Part shown: positions 23,201 through 35,200 of the stretch, piece by piece
Layout: each line of letters starts with the position of its first letter
Position numbering within the stretch: position 1 is the first letter of the stretch
Origin: Poa pratensis
Taxonomy: Eukaryota > Streptophyta > Magnoliopsida > Poales > Poaceae
Direction: 5' to 3'
Length of the DNA: 64,000 nt
Assembly (NCBI GenBank): GCA_947311845.1
Contig: CAMZMU010000040.1
Span: 61,563,901-61,627,900 of the forward strand
Notes under the pieces: generated by a model
Told to the model about the DNA's origin: nothing
Seen by the model: only the letters and a program-made list of their open reading frames with translations
The model's database searches: none
Made by a program: the position numbers and the translations under genes

Positions 23201-26200
23201 CAGTTTAATGGAGTATATTTCCTATATATACACCAGTTACAGAAAAATAAAGCATAAAAGGTTAATGAAAAGTAACGTCGGTAAAATACATTGTGGATGG
23301 CAAGAAACTAAATTTTCTTCTATATTTTGGATAATCAAATTTTATACAAGCAGAGGTAAGGCTACAAGAACATCAGTGATTACTGCCAGAAGTGGAGATG
23401 GTTTGGTAGATCGGCAAATGGAGGGACTGCTACAAGCGGAAATGCAGTAGCAAGGAACCGGGAACTGTTACAAACAGCTATTATTTTCTTTATCATGTTC
23501 AATATATGAACAGGAGAGAACAGTATTACCAGTTATTTGAGAAGGGTATATTTACGAGAATAACTAAGGGGAATCATCATAAAGCTCAGGCGATAAACAT
23601 GATAAGTGGGATCACAAGGAAGTGAGTAGTGATCCATCATTGATTCCAACTAGGTAAAAATGCACCAAAGAATTGGTAAACAAATAATACAAAACATAGA
23701 AGTTTACTAACTTGATCTTTCCATGAATATCAGCCTTTACTAGCTTGGAATGATACTCTTTTATAGGATGCCCATCGCTTGATACACTATCTTCTTCATG
23801 TATGAAAGCCACCCGAAGGGCCTCATTTCTACAAATTATAATGAAACGTAGTCAGTATTATCCAGTGGAACAGTTTAAAAGTCGCATAGCATCAATCACA
23901 GTCGAAAACTTAAGGGAACTCCAGATAATGAAAACGAAAGAAAGAAGACCATGGTCATCTTAGTAAACTCACCTGATAAGCAAAAGAATTAAAGATCGTT
24001 TGTCCATGTGATCTATATTACAGCCTACAAAGAAATACATGTCAAGAAACTAACCTTTGCAATAAAAGAGCAATATCCGCAGCCTCTGGAGCCTTCCTTT
24101 GCTTCTGCTGTCCATATATTTGACATGAAACAACGTAAGTAAATTTAAGATCTGCCTGGGCCGTGCATCAGGAGATAATTCAAAGCCTTGAGTGTCAATA
24201 TATTCAGCTGCAGAGTACCCATCTTCAATGCCTGATAGAACAAACAAAAGGATGAAATTCACAGGAAACGCGTTCAATTGATTTACTACAACAGCAAACT
24301 ATACACACACCTCCAAGATATCTCTTCTCCAGGTAACTCTGTAACATCAAAGCTCTCCTGTAGTACATCATTCCACGCACTGCAAGAAATACTAAGTCAA
24401 CAAATATATCAATTACAAAGACAAAAAAAAACATGCAGATTGGCACCAAAATGAAGCTTATGGATCATTTTAGCATTTATTACACATATTCTGCTAAAAT
24501 ATGAGCATTCAGTTGCAAGCAACAGAAATAAAACAACAAATTGACCTGTCCTTGCCAAAGTTTGGCCACGATATGATACCCAAAACCGCAGTTCTAAGGT
24601 ATCACTTGAACTCTGCTTAAAATCTTCTTCCGATGATTCTCCACGGTTAATTCGTTCTAAGAAGTTTGCCCACTCATCTGCAAACCAAATAAAAAACCAG
24701 GGCATATACCCATCGAAATTAAGGGCATGTTTTGTTTATGACAGTCTGATTGCAGCAAAAGTGAGTTACAATTACGTGCCTGGTGTAAACCTAACGACTT
24801 GATCAGTATTTTGGTACAATAAAAAAGGGAAACACTTTCTTCTTTGAGGTGACCTGACAGAAATGTTTCAGGCAACCACACATGTTGACATGTGGGAAAT
24901 TTGTGGTAATTAATTGGAATTATATTTACAATGGTTCACTTACGTAACTTATTCTGCATATCTGCTAATTAAAGCAACCCATTCCTTACCCAGATATCAA
25001 AATAAGTAATATTCCTAAATTGGCTAGAACATCTTGATGAGTCACAACTAATGGATATTTAGATGAACAAGAATCAGAAGCAACAAGCCATTCAAAAGTC
25101 AAGAAGTTACCCAATAGCACATGCAAGCAAGCATTTGAAGAGCAAAAGTACAACAAGCACATAAAAGATTTGTTAAAAGCAAAATAACCATTGTGGATTA
25201 CAAGTGGCAATAAGTAGTGGAGATTAAGTATTATAGTATACCAGGAAAGATTTTTTGAAGGTAGAAAAGTATAGAAATGCCATCTTCGTTGTCAACACAC
25301 AGCTCGGACATGCTATAAAGTACCGTCTCACTGTAGTACGGGGTAAAGACACTGTTGCACAAAATAACTAAGTGTTAATACGATCATATTCCGTGAGAGC
25401 ATGAAGTTTGTAAGCATTTATAGTACCAGAAGGGGATCATCTCAGAGACAGGCTTTGCTTCTGGCATGTCCATGAACAAAGAATTGGTGAAAAATTGCAG
25501 TCTTCTCTGAGCTTCTAAATTTTTTGGAATGTTTGCAGCAGAGTCTTTAACAGTCAGAAGTAAGTGTAAACGCTTAACTTGTTCTTTCTGCAAGCACAAA
25601 TACACAGCTCTAGTAAGAACATACAAGAGTAAGCAGTCAGAAAATTTTGTATCCTATCACCCTTTATCCCTTTAGGGTTGCTGGCTTGCTGCTATGCTAT
25701 GGACACACAGAAGCATCATAAAATATGCCAAAAACATCTAGAAAAATCCTGACATTTTAGTGGTGATGCCATAATTTGGTAGCACGGTAGCACCACAAGA
25801 GGTGGTAGCACAAGAAAAAAATTCAGTAAGCAATTTTCACATGGTTGTCCAGGGGAGGTGGGGGTACCATTTCCAGATCCTTTGGCCAGAAAATCTTGGA
25901 GAATAGACGCCCTTCATTTCTAGCTCTTTGCAGTAATTGCCATGTATCAAATTGTTCCCTGCAGCAAGAGAAGACACATTTGTACCAGAAAATAAAGTGG
26001 AACTGCCAAACACATATCTTTCAGCAATCAAAAGGTGTTTTTCCATTGCATACCTTAAGTTTGGTGCAAGAAACTCGTGGGTAACAACCTCATACAGCTC
26101 ACGGAGAGCCTTCGTAACACCAGTTGCGATCAGCGGTCTCATCGCGTATCTAATATATATATACATACATCAGACTATCATTCAAGATGCCTTGCTATAA

Positions 26201-29200
26201 ATTTAAGAAACAGGAAACAGCTGGATAAACAACCCTCGACCAAAAAGAAATCATGTGGAAATGTGGAGGTGCCAGGTATAGCACTTGTGTGACAATCTTA
26301 CCAGAAGCCCTGTCAGGCCTGTAAGTCGTGATTGGACTAACTGTAACTTCTTCAGATTTATAGTCACCAAAAGTGCATTCTGTGTTATGCTTTCATTGAG
26401 ATCTCGGAAAAGACGTTCGACCCTGTACATAGATCAGGAGTACGTATCACAAATAAGTAAAGACATAATTTAGGGCAACCATCGAATAAAGTTGATGTTA
26501 GTATCAGATGCTTCATCTTTCAGTGAGAAAACATACCAACGTTGCCCTTCAGCATCAACTAAAGAATTAAGAATTCTTTCTGCGCTGTAGTAGCATTCCT
26601 TGACAGCATAGGCCATATATTCATCTTTTGATATTCTGTGCCACAGCTCGTATTGGGAATCTTTACAGTTCGATGCATAGTCATTGGCCAACATGATCTA
26701 CAAATGAAGCAACCAACAGAGTCATGGCAGTCAAGACACTGGTTCCTGATACGTAAAGATCTGTTCTTGCGAAAGAAAACGGATATAATTAATGACAATT
26801 AGGATACCTTGCTAGTAAGAAGAAACAACGGCCACTGCACAAGTCTTAAATTTCCACAATTACTTGGCATCATAAGCAGATCCATCTCCCTGAAAAGAAA
26901 ATCCTTTCATGACATCGAAGCAAATGCCAAATGGGTTAGCTAGAAGTGGTAGGATTAAGCTGTGTTTCATGTACCTGTTACTGACATAGTCCTCTTCACG
27001 CAAGCTCTTGATAATCTCGTTCCAAAATGGGGAGAATATTGAGGCATACATCTTAGTAGCTTCTGAATCCTAGTGTTCAGGGTGATAAAAAAGTCAGTAC
27101 ATTCAAATACACTTGTCAGGAATCAGCTACCTTGATCATTTTAAAGATAAAAAACTTTAAACAATACTATGTTCAGGCCATAATCACTTCATCAGAGTTT
27201 AAAAAATTAAGTGAACTTGGTGTTAGCGATACAAGCTTAAATAGAGTGGCATGCTTAGCTAAATTGAGTTAAACAAACCTGTTTAGAACATATCAGGTCA
27301 TAAAACTAATCGTAAGCACTTGCTGTAATCAGAAATTAGATGTGTGTGTGCAGGTGTAAGGGTAGACATCTTGAAATGTACTGTGGAACAATCTTCTAAA
27401 TCTAAAGAAGTGACAGACACAGTATGTGATAAGCTGGCGTTTGTTTACCTGAGCAACTGGCCTGTTAGATATCCTGCAATGGAGAATGAAAATTGAAAAA
27501 TAAATCAAATTAAACTTGATGGCAGCAGATGTGCGAAGACTCTTAATTGTTCTTTAGCTATAGCCCCTCAAGATGACACAATTTTAACGAGTAGGATTAA
27601 GGACCTTTGTGGGGAAAGAGTTTTTGCAAAAGCTTCCGGAAAGCTCTCAAAACGTTTATGAAGCATTTCAATTGAGCGAATCTGCAATAAATTGGCACAT
27701 GTGAGAGGGATATCCAGTTTCAAAGCAAGAAAAGCACAAGCAGGTGATAGTACCTCCCCAAGGCGATCTCTAGCACCCATAACGCCACCAACAAGAGCAG
27801 ATAAAAGAGTGTACCAAATGTGAATGTCCATCAGGTATATCTGAATATACAAATAAGGTAAAGTAATGTATCGTTTGCAAAGTTCACTTTTTCTCTCCAA
27901 TAAGATTGAAGGTCAATGCAGGAAAACTTACAGCAACAACCGGTGCCCACAGACTGAGAATGGTCAAAGCATTTTTATTTCCTACAAAAACATCATCAGC
28001 ATGGTAGTGGCATTGCTAGTGTACTTGGTAAATAAGATGATAACCCTTCTCCTTGATAAAGACGTGGAACAAATTATACCCTCAAAAAAAGATGTGGAGT
28101 AAATAAAAAACACTGTTTGTGTGATATGTACAAATCTACTAACCCTTCGATACAAAATCATGCCAGGAATACTCCAAATCATGGAGTTTCACAATTATAT
28201 TGGTTGGTTCAACTAAAGGACGAATCTGCAAAACGGAATGTAACGATGAACATAGTAACTTCAGATACAGAAACAGTAAGTAAGCATCAGAGTTCTGAAA
28301 GACAGTTATAACCACCTGGAGAAAATAAGTAAACGTAAATTTGCACGCAAATATGACCAACCAAAAGATCACGTATCTGCATAAGAAATGTTGTCATGGT
28401 AAATAACACACACAGAATACAAACACTAAAGTAGTGAAGACAAGTTGAGAGAACTGCTGGTGAATCAATAATGGGAAGAAAGAACCTGGCATAGTCGCTT
28501 AGACTCTCGTAAAGTCCCCGGCCAATGTAATATCGTTCCTAGTACAAAAAAGAGAAACAAGATGAATACACGACTACATAAAGAATATGTGTTCCCAAAC
28601 CACAATGCAGAGTGAAGACATGCATACTTGGTATATCCACTTGAAAAATTGGAAAAACTGTGACCGGTCAGAAAATCGGATAGCTTGTGGCAAGCTGGGA
28701 TCTTGGCCAACAATGCGAACACAAGCCTAACCGCAGCATAACCACCCAGAACAAGAGCATAGATCCGGATATAAGTTGAATCAGAATTTCTTGCATTTTT
28801 CTCATCCAAGACTTTCCTGTTCAATATTCAACATTCAAATGAATAGGTAACTTCGTGCACACTGAAAGGGTAAGATTAAGAACAAAACGATTACTCACAC
28901 ATAAAGATATGTTACAAATGTTGAAGCTGCAGCTAACCAAAGGAACCGATAACTATTCTTGAGATGGCAAAACCTCTCGCTGTCTTATATGCGCCGAACA
29001 TGAGTAGCACATCCAAGCAGCCTATAAGAAAAAAAAGCCACCACAAAAAAGGGAGCATAAGGAACATATAGATGTTACAAGGTGTCCTAGTCCAGGTAAA
29101 TGACAACACGTGAAAAGCCATCATATAAAAAGGGTGATCGTGAAAGAAAAAATAGAGGGCGTACACTCGATGAAGTTCAGTATGAAGAAGGCTGGACCAG

Positions 29201-32200
29201 CGCTAAGTACTACTTTAATAGTATTAAGGTCTATCTTCCCATGGTGAAAGGCTATGATAGTTAAGCACTGCAACACCATTCAGAAAGAGTGAGAGAGAGA
29301 AGGGATGCTCAGCGCAACAAATTCTTGATACATTTATTCCTATAAATTAATAAAGGATCATATAACTGACCTGAAACATTAATATGAGAAAAATCCACAG
29401 GCGATGAAAACTGCGGTACAAATGCAGAAAAGTTCGATGTTCAACGAAGTTGGTCTTTCCAGTCTGTAGAAAAAAATTAAAATCAGAACGCTCGTATGTA
29501 TTAAAAAACAATAATTATACAGAACAAGGTATAGATGGATATTCAATAAAAAGTACATTTATTTCAATTAGGTTAAAGCGCACCCTTAGTCACTAGTACT
29601 GCAAAATTTATAGTAAAACGAAGCAATGATCACCGTCCACTGTTTGCCTAAGAGGAAGAAGATTTTTGATGAGAGCTATTCTTCTTGCTTGGTGTCTGAA
29701 GGTACAATGGTTGTAGCCATTTATAAGGCTACCCGCCTTTTGTCCCTAAAAGTCTAAACTCGTATGCCTAACGCCTAATCAAAACAAACCTAATACTAAT
29801 TCATGTCGAACATAAAATCTTGAGAAGTTATCAAACAAATAGATCAAAACTTAAACAAACAAAGGTTATCATGTCAATGAGTCGAGTCGAGCTCGTGGAG
29901 TTGAGTCGACATGGCGCCCACCATGTGGACAGTTGGGCGTTTGGTGAAAATAATAATAAATAATATACTGTAAGATATATGAAATTATACACATATGGCA
30001 TCAAATTTCCGCGACAATTTGGCCCAAAAGGTATACTAGAGACGATCCATTACGCCCAACAGCCTGGACTATATAAGAGAAAGAAAACCTAGCAGCTTCC
30101 GCTCTCAGCCTCTCCTTTCTACCCCCGCCCCTACTTCCCAAACCTGTAAGCCTGTAACCCACCTCTACTGCTGCTTCAGCAGCCCTGGCGGGGAACCATG
30201 GCGAGCTACAGCAGCCCATGGCCGGGGTTGGCGAGCTCCATGGCCAGGGAGCCATGGCGAGCTCCAGCAGCCCCATGGCATGCTCTAGCAGCTGCCCAGC
30301 TCAGCTTCTCCTCTTTCCACAAGCAAATCAGCCACACTGACTTGCTACCTCCAGATCTGAAGTTTTTGCCCATGCTGATGCAAAAGCTCAAACTTATCCC
30401 GCTGATGTCCCCCTGGTCGAGCGACACAGCTAGCCGCGACAACGCCATTTTTTTCTGGGTGCCCACCTAACAGAGAAATCCTGGGCGTCGCTCCTAGTTG
30501 TCCACCTCAGAGCGCTTGGACGAAATAGTGGCGTTTAGGCGTCGATCAGGCGACGACTTAGTAATCTTGAAACAAACTAAAAGATAACAGGCAATTCGCA
30601 ACCACTTTGTGCTATAGCAACGGGCTAACGGCGGTGATGTTATTACTGCCACTGAAGCCCCTCCTCCCCATGCCACACACTGACAAAACAACAGATATGA
30701 ACTAGGTAATACAAAAGAAGAAACTCAAACGATTGATCTGTAAAAACTAGGTTTCTCAGTATTCGGCTGTTTGTACCACACGCATCATCAAAACTACTAC
30801 TGACGTTAAAACAATATGCATGGTCAACTTACACGCTTCCTCTTAGCAGGCTTGCGCAAAAATTTGGAACCCTCAGCAGGTGGCCAACTGAGTTCAAAGC
30901 ATGAGCGTGACCTATAAATATGAAACAGAACAAAGAGTAAGTGATGCAATGGATATAAGGGACAACAGCACAAAGGCAATGGTTTGGAGAATAAACCAGA
31001 AATATTCATTGAAGTCGTCATAATTTCGCCATGCAGAATGTGCCGCCTTCCCATCATTGTTACTGTTAGCCTCCTGTGGAAGATATAAGATGCATAAAAC
31101 CTTAATGCAGAAGAAAATAATAAAAAGACAGTAAGTCAGGTCCTATGTCAACAGCTTATAGTTTGTAACACTACGGAAAAAATTGTTGCGCAGGTGTTAA
31201 GTAACAAGACAGAACAAAGAAACCACATGGCTCACAAGAACAATCTAATTTCACATACAGCTAAGACTGAGTGAACAATTTCAAGTTTTCGAGTAATGCT
31301 AACACGTTAAGGCGGTAAAGCTTCAAACTGTACCAGCAGAATATAGGACCTTATTCTGAGATTAGGAAAGATCAGTGTCGATCCAAAGAGAGCAAGATAC
31401 ACAAGAGTACGAAAGCGATACTGATTCAGATATAATAGACATAACAGTTAAACAAAATTGAAAATCAAGCTGGAACTTCCATAGATGAACCTACCGCCGA
31501 CATCGTTTGATATATCGGAGTAATTATTTTCTCTAGATATGAAGTGGAACCATCACTGGTAATACAGCTCTTCGCAGGTTCGGCTTCAGATGAATCAAAA
31601 ATTCCATCAAGTTCCTTTGCCATCTGAAAATATGCCAGAAGGATCTGTAAGCTGAGCAAACTGTACAAAAAAATAGTGCTACAGAAATACAGAAGAAACA
31701 TTCCCCTAGTAAGAACATATTCAGACACAACAGGAAAGGAGCCAAGCTTAAGTTTGGAACAGATAAGAAGTTGGTTTCTTGAGGACACATCATTTGATCT
31801 ACAACAAAAACTACTTCCCAAACTTTGCATTAAGAGAAATTCGAGTGCCATAGCATACTAATCCATTTCAGGATACATGAGTGTTCCCTGAAGAAAGGCA
31901 GTTCAACAAAAATGGTAGAAAGCTACATCAGTGGCAGTCCCCACAACTAATAATGTGAACTGCGATTTAACTATCTAGATATGCATAAATGCAACAGCCA
32001 TTCTGACAATTACAAAATTGAATCGTAAACAGAGTACCTTGCCAAGAAGCTAAGAAAATTAGATGTCAAATGGATGCTGCATCGTCATAAACTGACGAGA
32101 CCAGCTACTACAGAAAAGAGCCTACCGATTGGATATTTATATTGCTCTACATGGCATCCCTCGGAAACAACATCAGCATAGGACAAGAAGGGACTCACAT

Positions 32201-35200
32201 TGTGGAAAATGTAGCATAAGCATTCTGGAAGGAAGCGAATATTTGCAGCTTCGCCCCAAATAAGGAAGTAGAGAGCAACCAGTATGATTTTTCTGTTCTT
32301 GTTTACTGCTTCGAGGCTACCAAAAAAAATAGGTGATAACAGGTAAGCATTCAGGGAATCAATAGCATATAAGAAAAACTGCTCACAGGTACTCCCTCTG
32401 TTCCATAATTTAAGATGTTTTAGACATCCCAGTATGGACCAAATACAGAGCAAAATGAGTGAACTACCCACTAACATACATCTAGATACGTACGAATCAG
32501 GAAGAGGCTAAAAAAAACTAAAAAGGCTTATATTTAGGAACGGAGGGAATAGTAAACATACCTGGTCCATGCAACACGCTTGCCCAAGAACCTACACCAT
32601 TTTATGTAGTTGTCCAGAACTTTGCAGAAAACTTCTGTAACAGCTCTCTCGTCGATTTTCTACAAGATTCATGTGCATATTTATTGTATATTGTATTGGG
32701 GTTATTAAATTACACAGATAAAATTTCAGATAAATGCCCACAAAAGAATAATAACGTAGGTCACAGATTTCGTTTTTGGCGAGACTCAAGAGCCTCCATT
32801 TGTTGAAAGTAGATGAAACAAGAGCAATACGCCTAGGCATTTCTGATCAATAGTTACTTATACACGTCTATTGCTTGTGAAGCTCAGTTTTACTTTGGCA
32901 AAACCTTCTCTCGTCCCTCAGGCAATCATATAAGACGACCAAGGTAAATAGGCTTCTAATTGTGCGTATGAAAAGCATTCACCATGCAAAATAATAATTA
33001 TTCACTATTCAGATGTCTATTGTATAAACACTTTTACCGATCATGCTCATACATTATATCCTGCATTTGAGACCATGTTAATGCCCAAAATAACAAGTAA
33101 GACATGAAATATTATATCAGCAGGGATAAGGATCTTATTGAACTCCACAACCCAGATGCCAAAAAAATAAAATTATTCAGATGTATCCAGATGAGAAAAG
33201 GGGGAGAACTAACCGGTTCTGTCTCGTTAGGCAAGCTGAGACGGGACTGAGCATTGGCTAAGGTAAGTGTAACATTTTCACGCTGATTCCGAACATTATC
33301 ATCCTGAAACATAAACAAAAATTCAGCCGCATTAGATACTCGATGCAGGCAGAATAAATAATAGTAATAATGAAACTAACGGTACTAGCACCTCCCCACA
33401 CATTATTTAGAATACAACGAGATACACTGGTTTATCCACCGTGTCGAATAAGCCAGCGCCGCCCCACAGGGGTCGAATCAGGTCGGCAAGGGGACGCCAT
33501 TGCACTCATGCTAATGCCCAGTACGAAGATAGAATAACATAAAGGAACACAGCTGGAGCAGCAGCAAAGGCTGAAAAAAACTGGAGCGGCAGCAAACAAA
33601 GGAAGGAACAACTTGCCACATTGTTGCTTGATAGGTAACTAAGTCAAATAAAAGCTAAGCCCGCCCAGAAAAAACTATGAAGGCCTTCACAACCAAGAAT
33701 GATGATCTTGATCCTAATAGAAGGATCCTACTGAACATTAGGATCATAGGATGAAGAGACCTCTTCGGAACAATAGGAATAGGGGAAAAAAAACTGGACT
33801 AGAACGTCCTACAGTAATGAAGTATGGGTGCCTCGCAAGAGACATGAAGGAAGTCTGAGATTAGATGCTACTTGATGAGAGAGAGAGAGAGAGAGAGCAA
33901 CAGGACTCCCAAAGGAATTTGTCATATGAGGTTATACATCATGTTGGAACCCTTGTAATGTGTAGGAAAAAAACCTATCCTGTGAAACTCTTTTAAAGCA
34001 ATCCAAACATCTCTCATAAAAAAATTCCTTTAGAATGAACTGCTCCATTTTTCCTCCAAGAATCCTTTTATTCTATAGATGCATTAAATTTGATGGATTT
34101 AAAAAGTAACGAATAATCCTTAGATTCAAGATTTCCAAGGTATGTTGCTAAGAGAAATCCTGACTACGATCAGCCCTGATAAGTGATAACCTTGTTCAGT
34201 AGTTCCATCATAACTCAGGAATGGTGATGCGATTTAAGGATCCTGAGCATAAAATACCAACTTAGTTTCTTAAGTGTCAATCCATCGTGCAAGGGATTGC
34301 TGAGGGCATATATGTTTAAGACTGTTACCTTAACCTTAACCTTAACAAAGCCTTTTGTCCCAAACAAGTTGGGGTAGGCTAGATATGAAACCCTGTCACG
34401 AGGACTTCTCAGGAGGTCACCCATCCTGGTACTACTCTCGCCCAAATGGGTTTCATATCCATGGGACTGGCTAGTTTTTACGTTGGCTCGCCAAGCCTAT
34501 CACAACCCTTAGATATGAAACCTTTCATGAGGACTTTCCAGGAGGTCACCCACCCTAGTACTACTCTCGTGGGTTTCATATCCATGGGACTGGCTAGTTT
34601 TTACGTTGGCTCGCCAAGCCTATCACAACCCTCCTCCTTTATCCGGGCTTGGGACCGGCTATGCCTAGAAGACATAGGCGGAGTTATGTTTAAGACTGTT
34701 AACTGGTCAAAAATTGGGTACGTCAGCCGACAGTAGAAGTTATTGCCTTTGGAGAGAGGATGGCATACAAGGGAATATAACATCTGAATTAAGCGTTAAC
34801 AGCACAATGAACTGGATGGCAGATGCAGAACTGAAAAGAGGCAGCACCACATTACAACTTAACTCTCAGATTGGCTTCTCAAATTATGTAACGGCTAATT
34901 GTTCAGGATACTGGACGGTTCTCTAAATTAGCCATATCCAGAATAGTGATCAAAGATGCATGCACAAACAAGAGTAAGGCAGATAATATAACAAGATACA
35001 AATGCCGTGTCTCAATATCAGCTCATTAACTGCTAAAAACATGCAGCACTAGCAGGAGCAGCAAAGTATTGAGAAAATGTAAAACTTAGCATGAGATACT
35101 GAGATACAAACACAGGGCTGACATGCACAAGCTTGACTGTTGGTTGCTTCACAAAATGGTCCTTAAGTGAGTCGATCAGCCAAAATGTAAGAACAAATGC

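Noticed and set aside
34328..34352. CCTTAA repeats looking like interstitial telomere sequence
   Set aside because: The unit is CCTTAA, not the plant CCCTAAA repeat, and it sits exactly at the tail of a retroposon bounded by a 16-bp duplication.
34400..34570. 5S rRNA gene copies
   Set aside because: Only the 3' half is present, twice, within a retroposon; no complete 5S gene.
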